Part shown: positions 45,900 to 53,501 of the stretch, one piece after another
Numbering within the stretch: the stretch's first letter is position 1
Layout: each line of letters begins with the position of its first letter
NCBI GenBank assembly: GCA_964448115.1
Contig: CAYUVA010000011.1
Location: 23,718-87,717 of the forward strand
DNA: 64,000 nt
Direction: 5' to 3'
Source: CAYUVA01 sp964448115 [NCBI: uncultured bacterium]
GTDB lineage: Bacteria > CAYUVA01
Position numbers and translations under genes: made by a program
Notes under the pieces: model-generated
What the model saw: the letters and a program-made list of their open reading frames with translations, nothing else
Told to the model about the DNA's origin: nothing
The model's database searches: none

Positions 45900-45970
45900 T
45901 GGGGAGTCGTCCAACGGTAGGACATGGGACTTTGGATCCCAGTATGGAGGTTCGAGTCCTCCCTCCCCAG
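45900..45970 (+). tRNA. tRNA-Gln (anticodon UUG)
   Basis: The 71-base cloverleaf folds perfectly. The acceptor stem is TGGGGAG/CTCCCCA with discriminator G, the D stem GTCC/GGAC and the anticodon stem TGGGA/TCCCA with loop CTTTGGA (anticodon TTG at 45932-45934). The variable loop is GTAT and the T stem GGAGG/CCTCC with loop TTCGAGT. CCA is not encoded, so it must be added by a nucleotidyltransferase. It reads CAA and CAG (by wobble). It lies 30 bases upstream of prs. A GatD-like amidotransferase subunit, which in Archaea acts on this tRNA's charged form, is also in the window. Confidence 0.95.
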
Positions 45971-46000
45971 TGTTAATGACCAAGGCAAGGAGAGATAGCC

Positions 46001-46990
46001 ATGGAACAATGTGATTCATTGAAGGTATGCGGTATATGCGATGAGATGATGATTATCTCGGGAAGAGCGAACCCAAAATTTGCTGCGGACATCTGTGATG
46101 TATTGAGGGTGAAAGAGACCGCGGTTGCATTCACCGACTTTTCCGACGGTGAGATCCTCCCCCAGATACAAGACAATGTCCGCGGGCGTGATGTCTTCGT
46201 GGTGCAATCCCTATGTCATCCAGTAAATAACAACATCATAGAACTTCTGCTTATCATAGATGCACTCAAAAGAGCCTCGGCTGCCCGAATTACCGCAGTG
46301 ATACCCTACTTTGCCTATGCTCGGCAGGATCGCAAACTCAAGTCCCGAGTGCCTATCTCATCCAAGATGCTTGCCGATCTACTAGATGCCGTAGGTGTGG
46401 ATCGTATTCTAACCATGGATCTGCACGCCGGTCAGATACAGGGATTCTTCAATGTCCCTACCGATCATCTGTACGCCTCCAAGGCGCTAGTAGAAAAGAT
46501 CAAGGCGGAAAAAATTGAAAACCTGGTCATCGTCTCTCCAGATGCTGGAGGTGTCCCTCGTGCTGTAGAGGTCGCTGAGAACCTTGGCGCTGGACTAGCG
46601 GTGATCGAAAAGATGCGCAAACCTGGCATCGGCAATGTAAAGTTAAGATTCTTCATTGGTGATGTGAGGGGCAAGAATGCCCTGATCGTTGATGATATAA
46701 TCGATACCGCCGGCACCGTGCTTCAGACAGTTGACAAGCTCAAAGAAGAAGGAGCAGACGATATATATATCGCCTGTAGCCATCCCGTCTTGTCCGGACC
46801 CGGTCTGCAAAGAATGAGAAACAAGGATATAAAAAGGGTATTTGTAACCGATACCATACCCCATGAGTATCCGGTGGATCTGCGAGAGAAGGTGGATGTC
46901 ATCACAGTGGCTCCGATGTTTGCCGAGGCTATAAAAAGAATTCATAACGCAGAATCGATTAGCGAGCTTTTTAACGATATAAAGAAGTAG
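46001..46990 (+). CDS. prs: ribose-phosphate pyrophosphokinase (PRPP synthetase)
   Basis: The 329-residue enzyme makes PRPP from ribose-5-phosphate and ATP, for nucleotide, His and Trp synthesis. Signatures visible: MIISGRANPKFAADICDVL, DFSDGEILPQIQDNVRGRDV, YFAYARQDRK, 'LTMDLHAGQIQGFFNVPTDH', SPDAGGVPRA and the PRPP loop LIVDDIIDTAGTVLQT. The ATG at 46001 has AAGGAGAG upstream, giving an N-terminus about 17 residues longer than some homologs; ATGs at 46043 and 46046 (MMIISGRA) are alternatives. It opens the prs-L25-pth-rpsF-ssb-rpsR cluster. Confidence 0.96.
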   Translation: MEQCDSLKVCGICDEMMIISGRANPKFAADICDVLRVKETAVAFTDFSDGEILPQIQDNVRGRDVFVVQSLCHPVNNNIIELLLIIDALKRASAARITAVIPYFAYARQDRKLKSRVPISSKMLADLLDAVGVDRILTMDLHAGQIQGFFNVPTDHLYASKALVEKIKAEKIENLVIVSPDAGGVPRAVEVAENLGAGLAVIEKMRKPGIGNVKLRFFIGDVRGKNALIVDDIIDTAGTVLQTVDKLKEEGADDIYIACSHPVLSGPGLQRMRNKDIKRVFVTDTIPHEYPVDLREKVDVITVAPMFAEAIKRIHNAESISELFNDIKK

Positions 46991-47022
46991 CAAAGCGAAA
47001 AATAGAAAGGAGCGAACAGACA

Positions 47023-47724
47023 ATGCAAACAGAGCTTGTCGCCTATAGAAGGGAGAAAACCGGAAAAGGACCCGCACGACAGCTAAGGATGAGGGATCTC
47101 ATACCGGCGATACTCTATGGATATGATACACCACCGACCGGCTTGTACTTCGAGAAAGGACATATACTAGGGATCGTCAATAAAGAATATCTGGGAAATG
47201 TGGTATTTGATCTAACCATAATTGATATTGATGGAAAACAGGAGGATACTGCCAGAAAAGTCCTTATAAAGTCCCTTCAAAGGGATCCGATCACCGACAA
47301 TCTGATACACCTGGATCTGTTCCAGGTCTCGAAGGATCGAATACTAAAGGTAAAGGTACCCTTGAAGATCACCGGCACCGCCAAAGGGATTACCGAAGGA
47401 ACTTCGATAATACGCATGGTTACTCCAGCAGTTACCTATAAATGTTTGTACGATGAGATCCCCGAATACATCGAGGTCAATGTAGATGACCTGGAGATCG
47501 GCAAGAGCATCACTGTCAATATGCTAGATGAAGATCTGGTGAAGAATATCCAAGAGGATGGCAGGCGGGTTCTGGTTAATAATACAAGCATAAAGAAGAT
47601 AAAGATCGCTGCTGCAATGCTCGACGAGGAACTTGGAATAACCGAAGCTGCGCCTGCTGAGGGCGAAGAAGAAGGGGAAGGGGCTGAAAAAAAAGCCACC
47701 GAGGAGCAATCCAAGGAAGAGTAA
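47023..47724 (+). CDS. rplY: ribosomal protein L25 (long, TL5/CTC type)
   Basis: The 233-residue ribosomal protein binds 5S rRNA. The N-terminal L25 domain (1-95) has LVAYRREKTGKGPARQLRMR, IPAILYG and LIHLDLFQVSKD; the TL5 extension has VPLKITGTAKGITEG and 'YIEVNVDDLEIGKSITV'. The last 40 residues are acidic (EGEEEGEGAEKKATEEQ). Position after prs and before pth is a very common bacterial order. AAAGGAGCG precedes the ATG by about 9 bases. Confidence 0.96.
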   Translation: MQTELVAYRREKTGKGPARQLRMRDLIPAILYGYDTPPTGLYFEKGHILGIVNKEYLGNVVFDLTIIDIDGKQEDTARKVLIKSLQRDPITDNLIHLDLFQVSKDRILKVKVPLKITGTAKGITEGTSIIRMVTPAVTYKCLYDEIPEYIEVNVDDLEIGKSITVNMLDEDLVKNIQEDGRRVLVNNTSIKKIKIAAAMLDEELGITEAAPAEGEEEGEGAEKKATEEQSKEE

Positions 47725-47731
47725 ACCTTCT

Positions 47732-48352
47732 ATGATTGGTTTAATTGTGAATCCCATCTATAATGATTGTTACATAATAGCTGGACTGGGAAATATTGGA
47801 TTAAAATATCGAAAAACCAGGCATAATGTAGGATTCATGGCTGCTGATGTATTGATAAATGAGCTTAAGAAAGCCGGAAAATTAAAAGATAAGCTCTCCA
47901 CCAGAGTATTCGGAGCTTTATGGGGAATACCTAGCATAATTGTAAAGCCAAGGACTCTTATGAATCGAAGCGGACTGGCGCTCAGGCAGCTCATTGAAGA
48001 TGGCGCTTGCCTGGAAAAACTGATCGTGATGCACGATGATCTCGATATCCCCTTTGGTCAACTCAGGATAAAAAAGGGCGGTGGCAGCGGTGGACACAAG
48101 GGGATCCGCTCAATAATACAAGAGCTAGGCGGAGACGATTTCGTGCGCATAAGGATCGGGATATCCAAGCCGGACAACTCTGCCGATACAATCCAATATG
48201 TGCTTGGCAGCTTCGATAAGCAACAAAAACAGGTTCTTACCGATATACTAGAGATGGTAAAAGACGCGGCTAGAACCATTATTAACCAGGGATGTCAGCG
48301 GGCGATGAATACCTTTAATCGCCGGGATGTCGAACTAGTCAGTAATGGATAA
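47732..48352 (+). CDS. pth: peptidyl-tRNA hydrolase
   Basis: The 206-residue enzyme recycles tRNA from peptidyl-tRNA released by stalled ribosomes. Motifs: IAGLGNIGLKYRKTRHNVGF with catalytic His of TRHN, KPRTLMNRSG, VMHDDLDIPFGQLRIKKGG with the catalytic Asp, and GGHKGIRSIIQELG. The ATG at 47732 gives 13 residues before the usual start (CYIIAGLGN), so the N-terminus is slightly longer than average; there is no Met nearer the core. It starts 7 bases after rplY. Confidence 0.96.
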   Translation: MIGLIVNPIYNDCYIIAGLGNIGLKYRKTRHNVGFMAADVLINELKKAGKLKDKLSTRVFGALWGIPSIIVKPRTLMNRSGLALRQLIEDGACLEKLIVMHDDLDIPFGQLRIKKGGGSGGHKGIRSIIQELGGDDFVRIRIGISKPDNSADTIQYVLGSFDKQQKQVLTDILEMVKDAARTIINQGCQRAMNTFNRRDVELVSNG

Positions 48353-48369
48353 AATATTAGAATATTATT

Positions 48370-48384
48370 AGGAGGTGATTCAAG
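48370..48384 (+). promoter_or_regulatory. Shine-Dalgarno sequence deciding the CTG start of rpsF
   Basis: AGGAGGTGAT at 48370-48379 is complementary to the 3' end of 16S rRNA. Its core ends 9 bases before CTG 48385. The first ATG (48403) is 27 bases away from the core, and a TGA in frame at 48376-48378 excludes any start further upstream. Confidence 0.8.
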
Positions 48385-49002
48385 CTGAGACACTACGAGA
48401 CCATGATTATCCTTGAACCAAACCTTACCGAGAAGAGCTTGGATGAGGTGCTCAACGACTTTGGTAATATCATCCAGGAACTCGATGGCAAGGTAATAAA
48501 GAGGGAAAAATGGGGAAAACGAAGGCTTGCATATCGGATCAAGAAACAATGGTACGGGAATTATGTGATCCTCTATACCCTTTGTACATCCGAGGCGCTC
48601 AAGGAATTCGAGAGGAGGCTTCGCTTCCATGAGTCGGTGATTAAATTCATGAGCGTTGTCGATGTAACCAAGGGCGAGGCAACCATCGAGGAGCCACCTG
48701 GCAGGATCGAGGAGATGCCTGCCGAGGCTTTGACCCAACCGGTTGCCGAGCCACAAGTACAACTTGCCGAGCAAAAAAGTGAACCCACAATGAGGCAAGA
48801 TGCTGAAGAGGTATCATCCTTAGGACAACCAACCGAGATCGATGAACCTGCACAAGAAACCGACCAAGATCTTCAAGAAGAAGATAGTGATCAATATCAG
48901 ATAGATGAAGAACAGATAAGTGATGAGGAGGATCTTGAGGGCGATCAAAAAGACTCGGATGAAAAAGAACAGGATGACCTGAAACAAAAGGAATCCGAAT
49001 AA
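48385..49002 (+). CDS. rpsF: ribosomal protein S6, CTG start, long acidic tail
   Basis: I start the gene at CTG 48385, giving (M)RHYETMIILEPN, the standard S6 N-terminus whose first beta strand (RHYET) would be lost if ATG 48403 were used. An in-frame TGA lies just upstream, so no other start exists. The S6 core is residues 1-100 (KREKWGKRRLAYRIKKQWYG, YVILYTL, FERRLRFHESVIKFM). About 100 more residues form a Pro/Gln then Asp/Glu-rich tail (EEDSDQYQIDEEQISDEEDL), longer than in most bacteria. It binds 16S rRNA with S18 and lies in an rpsF-ssb-rpsR operon. Confidence 0.93.
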   Translation: MRHYETMIILEPNLTEKSLDEVLNDFGNIIQELDGKVIKREKWGKRRLAYRIKKQWYGNYVILYTLCTSEALKEFERRLRFHESVIKFMSVVDVTKGEATIEEPPGRIEEMPAEALTQPVAEPQVQLAEQKSEPTMRQDAEEVSSLGQPTEIDEPAQETDQDLQEEDSDQYQIDEEQISDEEDLEGDQKDSDEKEQDDLKQKESE

Positions 49003-49056
49003 GACCTCATTAAATGGAAGTATTGGAAATGAAAACCATTAGATGGAGCCGATACA

Positions 49057-49518
49057 ATGGCTGATATAAATTTGGTTGTTTTGACCGGCAGGCTTACTCG
49101 GAAGCCTGAGTTGAAGTACACCACCCAGGGAAGAGCCCTAGCAACATTTCACATTGCACAAAACAGGAGAAAAAAAGAGGGCGACAACTGGGTGGAGGAT
49201 ACCATCTTCATAAACGATATTACTGCCTGGGGGAAAACAGCAGAGATTATCCAACAGTATGTTGACAAGGGAGATCAGATCATAATCACCGGACGGCTTG
49301 ATATTGATGAATGGGAGACAGATGGGCAAAAGAGAAGAAAGATGAAGATCACTGTTACTCAATTCTCCTTCGGCGCTAAAAAAGGACAAACCGGCAGCGG
49401 CGCTGGAAGAAGCCCATCAGGACCACAAAAACCACCAGATGAGGACCATAGCAGGGATGAATTTGACGAAGGTCCCTCGGAAACCCCTTATGACTACGAT
49501 GAGGAAGCACCATTTTAA
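49057..49518 (+). CDS. ssb: single-stranded DNA-binding protein SSB
   Basis: The 153-residue protein has an OB fold in residues 1-110: NLVVLTGRLTRKPELKYTTQ, GRALATFHIAQNR and GKTAEIIQQYVDKGDQIIIT. A Gly/Ser/Pro-rich linker follows (TGSGAGRSPSGPQKPP). The acidic tip DYDEEAPF serves as protein-interaction tail, like DDDIPF of E. coli. It binds single-stranded DNA at replication forks and recruits repair proteins. It sits between rpsF and rpsR, the common bacterial order. Confidence 0.97.
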   Translation: MADINLVVLTGRLTRKPELKYTTQGRALATFHIAQNRRKKEGDNWVEDTIFINDITAWGKTAEIIQQYVDKGDQIIITGRLDIDEWETDGQKRRKMKITVTQFSFGAKKGQTGSGAGRSPSGPQKPPDEDHSRDEFDEGPSETPYDYDEEAPF

Positions 49519-49524
49519 TCTTAT

Positions 49525-49538
49525 AGGAGGTGATAACA
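49525..49538 (+). promoter_or_regulatory. Shine-Dalgarno sequence deciding the start of rpsR
   Basis: AGGAGGTGAT at 49525-49534 is identical to that of rpsF. Eight bases after its core stands ATA 49539. GTG at 49530 lies inside the Shine-Dalgarno core and so is unlikely to be the start; TAG at 49524-49526 closes the frame upstream. Confidence 0.7.
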
Positions 49539-49769
49539 ATAGCCAGAGCATATAACAAAAGATTTGGACGCAGAAGGATCTGCCAATTCTGCGAGGAAAA
49601 GATTGATTATATCGACTACAAGGACCTTAAAAGGATAGAAGGCTATCTGTCTGATAGAGGAAAGATTGTCCCCAGAAGGGTTACTGGAAACTGCGCAAGG
49701 CATCAAAGACAACTTACCAGGGCCATCAAACGAGCCAGAAATATGGCTTTGTTACCCTTTACAAAATGA
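49539..49769 (+). CDS. rpsR: ribosomal protein S18, apparent AUA start
   Basis: The predicted product is (M)[20 protein letters not shown] ... DYIDYKDL ... [19 protein letters not shown] ... [13 protein letters not shown], a full S18 (76 residues). Its Cys-x2-Cys and Cys/His positions suggest the zinc-binding form. The frame contains no ATG until codon 69. The best placed start is ATA at 49539, 8 bases after AGGAGG; GTG 49530 would overlap the Shine-Dalgarno core and a base error turning ATG to ATA cannot be excluded. It pairs with S6 on the 30S platform. It lies 20 bases after ssb. Confidence 0.9.
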   Translation: MARAYNKRFGRRRICQFCEEKIDYIDYKDLKRIEGYLSDRGKIVPRRVTGNCARHQRQLTRAIKRARNMALLPFTK

Positions 49770-49980
49770 TAGCGGTTGGTTAAAGATAATAACAAACAGT
49801 TTTTTTAGGTAACCCGAATCTTAAAATCAAGGGACAATGGTATTTTTCTAAAGCATAGGAGCCAATTACTCCCCCTCTCTGAGTTATTTAAGAAACCAAA
49901 CTCGGAGATAAACATAGTATATCCACTTATTTTCATAGGAATCAGGGTTACGATGCATATCTTGTCCCCAGGTAATTATT
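49770..49980 (+). other. 211-base gap between rpsR and the DUF2232 gene
   Basis: The gap starts with an AT-rich stretch and a T7 run (near 49800) without a proper stem before it. A weak hairpin CTCTGAGTT...AACTCGGAG stands near 49876-49903. No gene or RNA family is recognised. It may hold a promoter for the DUF2232-rplI pair. Confidence 0.5.
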
Positions 49981-50952
49981 ATGATAATAAAGCCACTTCA
50001 AATAGTCCTAATTGCGATACTTATCGGACTTCTATTCCCCTACCTTAGCTTTTTTCCAATTGTTTTATTCGGTAGCGCCATAGCTGTTGGAATCATCGTT
50101 TTGCAGGGGATCAAAGAAGGTACAAGAAGCGCACTAGCTGTCTGTGGGATAAGCACACTTGTTTTATACGGCGTTCATCAAGACTACCATCTGACCATTA
50201 ATTACCTCGTCCTAAGCGTATTTACTGCTTTTGTGTTGTTATTCCTTCATCAAAAAGGGAAACCTGCCTTTTGGGGAATAATTATAACATCCTCATCGGT
50301 ATTTTTCGCATTGATAGCCTTCTTGTTTATTTACAGCCTGGTAAACGACACCACGCCACATCAACTACTCGGTAGTTACTTGGATAAACAGCAGGGCGAG
50401 ATCTCAAGTATCCTTGAAAGACAGATCAACGAGGATTCCAGGGAATTCAAGGAGCTCAAGGGTATTTACTTTCAAACTCGTCATTATTTTTCATTGATGT
50501 TTCCCGGCATTCTTTTACCCCTTTTGATGGCTTTCTTTGGAATTCAGTACCAGATCATTCGACTTTTTTTAGAGCGAGGATTTGGGCTTATCTTAAACAA
50601 GGACAGTTTTCAAGCCTTTTCAATGCCTTGGTATTTGGTTTTCCCTTTCATTGCTTCCGCATTCATGGCCATAAGCGGCATCAAGATGGCAGAGATAATC
50701 GGCTTCAACATGGTTGCCATCTGCTGCCTTTTTTATTTTCTCCAAGGGTTAGCTATTGTCCATTATTATCTTATCAAGTATAATCTATCAGCCCTGGTAA
50801 GGTTGTTGTTGTACATTCTGATCTTCAGCCAGTTGGCTACGATATTGATGATATCGCTTGTTGGGCTGTTTGACTTCTGGATCGATTTTAGATCCTTGGA
50901 TAACAGGATAAAAAGAAAACTAGAAGAACTTAAAAAGGATGACGAACAATGA
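49981..50952 (+). CDS. DUF2232 (YybS-like) integral membrane protein
   Basis: The 323-residue polytopic protein has about 8-9 hydrophobic spans. It includes the paired C-terminal segments typical of DUF2232/YybS: 'ERGFGLILNKDSFQAFSMPW', 'FASAFMAISGIKMAE'-like and 'NMVAICCLFYFLQGLAIVHY'. In Firmicutes and others this gene sits just before rplI, as here, with a 4-base ATGA overlap. Function is unestablished; an ECF-transporter S-component-like fold has been suggested for relatives. Identity rests on hydrophobic pattern plus gene order. Confidence 0.85.
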   Translation: MIIKPLQIVLIAILIGLLFPYLSFFPIVLFGSAIAVGIIVLQGIKEGTRSALAVCGISTLVLYGVHQDYHLTINYLVLSVFTAFVLLFLHQKGKPAFWGIIITSSSVFFALIAFLFIYSLVNDTTPHQLLGSYLDKQQGEISSILERQINEDSREFKELKGIYFQTRHYFSLMFPGILLPLLMAFFGIQYQIIRLFLERGFGLILNKDSFQAFSMPWYLVFPFIASAFMAISGIKMAEIIGFNMVAICCLFYFLQGLAIVHYYLIKYNLSALVRLLLYILIFSQLATILMISLVGLFDFWIDFRSLDNRIKRKLEELKKDDEQ

Positions 50953-51395
50953 AGGTTATACTCAATGAAAAGGTGGAGGGACTCGGCAATGCTGGCGAGA
51001 TCAAGGTGGTCAAGGACGGCTATGCCCGCAACTACTTGCTTCCTAAGAAACTCGCCATGGAGGCGAATGAGCAAAATATAAAAGCACTAGAGAACATCAA
51101 AATTCAGGAGAACAAGAAAAAAGAGCGCTTGCGCAACAGAGCACTCAACCTGAAGAAGAGGTTGGAAAAGACCAAGTTGACCATAGCCAGACAACAAGGA
51201 GAAGGCAACAAGCTATATGGTTCGGTGAATACCAGCGATATCGCCGAGGCGCTTTTGGCGCACGACATAAAGATCAGTAAAAACCAGATTATGCTCTCCG
51301 AGCCTATCAAGGCGACCGGGATATATAACTTGAGGGTAAAACTCTACGATGATATAGAAGGGAAGCTCCAGGTTTGGGTTGTAGCTGATACCTAG
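50949..51395 (+). CDS. rplI: ribosomal protein L9
   Basis: The 148-residue ribosomal protein has the L9 N-domain signature (MKVILNEKVEGLGNAGEIKV, VKDGYARNYLLPKKLAM), the long central helix (KKKERLRNRALNLKKRLEKT) and the C-domain (GEGNKLYGSVNTSDIAEAL). Binds 23S rRNA at the base of the L1 stalk and limits frameshifting. The start ATG overlaps the DUF2232 stop. Confidence 0.97.
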   Translation: MKVILNEKVEGLGNAGEIKVVKDGYARNYLLPKKLAMEANEQNIKALENIKIQENKKKERLRNRALNLKKRLEKTKLTIARQQGEGNKLYGSVNTSDIAEALLAHDIKISKNQIMLSEPIKATGIYNLRVKLYDDIEGKLQVWVVADT

Positions 51396-51437
51396 GTGGT
51401 CTTGAGTCCTCCTTTAAGTCATGTAAATCCGGGCGAA

Positions 51438-53375
51438 CTAGGTCCCCTCCTTGATCAGGTTCAGCTTCCCACCGGCGAGGATCATCTTTACCTGTAAATC
51501 AGAGAGCTGTGTCTTGACCGTGTATGTATTCCCCTTAGTCTTGTTGAGCACAGTGATCTCACCCGCATTTTTCACCTGCTCCCGTGCGTTTTCTATGACC
51601 AGGCGATCCCCCTTGTCGATGTCATGGTAGTCGCTTTCATTGACGAAATACAGCGGTAGTATTCCGAAGTTGATCAGGTTGGTAACATGGATGCGCTCTA
51701 TGGTCTGCGCCAGCACCGCCTTGACACCAAGATACATGGGGCACATAGCAGCATGCTCACGCGATGAGCCTTGACCGTAACTCCAGTTGGCAACGATGAT
51801 GTTATGCAATCCCGATTCCTTGTTTTTCAGGCAGTTGGCGGAAAACTGGGGATCTATGCCCTCAAAAACAAACGAGGCGTACTTGGCAATGTTGGAGCGG
51901 TACTTGAGCCTCGCTCCAGCAGGCATTATATGATCGGTGGTGATCTTATCCTGGACCTTGATCATGACCTGCCCGTCGATGGTTTCAGGAAATGGCGTGT
52001 TGGAAGGTGGATCTCCGATGTTAGGACCGCGGATGATCTCGACTTTGCTACCATCCGCAGGGGGTTTTATGATCATAGAGTCATCGATGATGAACTCATC
52101 AGGGTCGGTGAATTGTGGATACTCCATGCCGAGTTCCCTGGGGTCGGTGAATTGACCAGTGATCGCACAAGCAGCCGCCGTCTCCGGGCTGACCAGGTAT
52201 ATGCCGGCGCTCCTGGTCCCGGAGCGTCCCTCGAAGTTGCGGTTATTGGTGCGCACTGAGACAGCATTGGTGTTAGGCGCTTGCCCCATTCCGATGCAGA
52301 AACCGCAGGTGCTCTCCAGGATGCGCACCCCGGCCTCGATCAGGCGAAGAAGTCCGCTATCTCTGGTCATCATCGCCATCACCTGCCTGGAGCCGGGGGC
52401 GTAGCCGACGCTTACATCCGGATGGACAACCTTGCCTTCGAGGATGCGGGAGAACATCCAGCCATCGCGATAGGATGAGTTGGTGCAACTGCCCACCATG
52501 ACCTGATCGACCTTCTTGCCAGCAAGCTTTCTTACCGTGGTTACATTGTCCGGGCTGTGGGGCATGGCGACCATCGGCTCGATTTGGCTGAGATCGATGT
52601 CGATGATACGGTCGTATTGTGCATCAGGATCCGGCTTTAGTTCTACAAATACATCCTCCCGCTTCTGCTGCCTGAGAAAGTGCCTGGTAACCTGGTCGCT
52701 GGGAAAGATAGATGTGGTTACCCCGAGTTCAGCACCCATGTTTGTGATGGTTGCACGCTGTGGCACGGTCAGGGTTTTTATCCCCTCGCCGCCGTACTCG
52801 ATCATGGTGTTGACATTGCCCTTGGTTGTTAGAATTTCGAGCACCTTGAGGATGACATCCTTTGCCGAGACCCACGGCTTTAGTTTGCCATGCAGGTTTA
52901 TGCGCACCACCTTGGGCATGACAAGATAAAACGGCAAGCCAGCCATTGCCGCTGCCACATCAAGCCCGCCGGCTCCTATTGCCATCATTCCTATACCCCC
53001 GCCAGTCGGAGTATGGCTGTCCGAGCCAAGCAGCGTCTTGCCGGGGATGCCGAAGCGCTCCAGGTGCACCTGGTGGCAGATGCCGTTTCCAGCGCGCGAG
53101 TAGAGCACGCCAAATTTCTCAGCTACGCTCTTGAGGTACCTGTGATCATCGGCATTCTCGAAGCCATCCTGGATGGTGTTATGGTCGATATAGCTTACCG
53201 AAAGCCCTGTTTTTACGCGCTCAAGCCCGATTGCCTCGAATTGCAGGTAAGCCATAGTTCCAGTGGCATCCTGGGTAAGGGTCTGGTCGATCCTTATAGC
53301 TATGGGAGTTCCAGGGATCATTTCCCCCTCGACGATGTGTTCCTTGATGATCTTCTGTACGATATTCAAGCCCAT
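51438..53375 (-). CDS. aconitate hydratase (short, Aquifex/mitochondrial-like type)
   Basis: The 645-residue iron-sulfur enzyme of the citric acid cycle interconverts citrate and isocitrate. Cluster ligands are Cys in GSCTNSSYRDG (about residue 297) and the CxxC of ESTCGFCIGMG (about 355-358). Other motifs: LGSDSHTPTGGGIGMMAIGA, DGWMFSRILEG, and the swivelling-domain SYGQGSSREHAAMCP with active-site Arg/Ser. The length is shorter than AcnA/AcnB (about 850-900) and resembles the single-chain type of Aquifex and anaerobes, or the hydro-lyase of 3-isopropylmalate kin. It lies downstream of the CoA-transferase gene on the same strand across 126 bases. Confidence 0.92.
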   Translation of the reverse strand: MGLNIVQKIIKEHIVEGEMIPGTPIAIRIDQTLTQDATGTMAYLQFEAIGLERVKTGLSVSYIDHNTIQDGFENADDHRYLKSVAEKFGVLYSRAGNGICHQVHLERFGIPGKTLLGSDSHTPTGGGIGMMAIGAGGLDVAAAMAGLPFYLVMPKVVRINLHGKLKPWVSAKDVILKVLEILTTKGNVNTMIEYGGEGIKTLTVPQRATITNMGAELGVTTSIFPSDQVTRHFLRQQKREDVFVELKPDPDAQYDRIIDIDLSQIEPMVAMPHSPDNVTTVRKLAGKKVDQVMVGSCTNSSYRDGWMFSRILEGKVVHPDVSVGYAPGSRQVMAMMTRDSGLLRLIEAGVRILESTCGFCIGMGQAPNTNAVSVRTNNRNFEGRSGTRSAGIYLVSPETAAACAITGQFTDPRELGMEYPQFTDPDEFIIDDSMIIKPPADGSKVEIIRGPNIGDPPSNTPFPETIDGQVMIKVQDKITTDHIMPAGARLKYRSNIAKYASFVFEGIDPQFSANCLKNKESGLHNIIVANWSYGQGSSREHAAMCPMYLGVKAVLAQTIERIHVTNLINFGILPLYFVNESDYHDIDKGDRLVIENAREQVKNAGEITVLNKTKGNTYTVKTQLSDLQVKMILAGGKLNLIKEGT

Positions 53376-53501
53376 ATTAAACCTCTAGCCTGTCAGATTT
53401 TTGGTTTCAATGTCCATGTTTTAATGTTACTCGCAAAAGTGGAAATGAATATATCAATAAGGGAGAATTATTCAAGCAAAGCGGTTAAGATGCAAAGTCC
53501 T

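Noticed and set aside
45817-46014. 65-codon frame across the tRNA-Gln
   Set aside because: It covers the whole tRNA and promoter, and has no ribosome-binding site or family features.
51403-51430. HAIR-like sequence CTTGAGT near the rplI/aconitase ends
   Set aside because: Only the left arm matches; the other arm is TAAGTCA and it sits between convergent gene ends, where an operator has no role.
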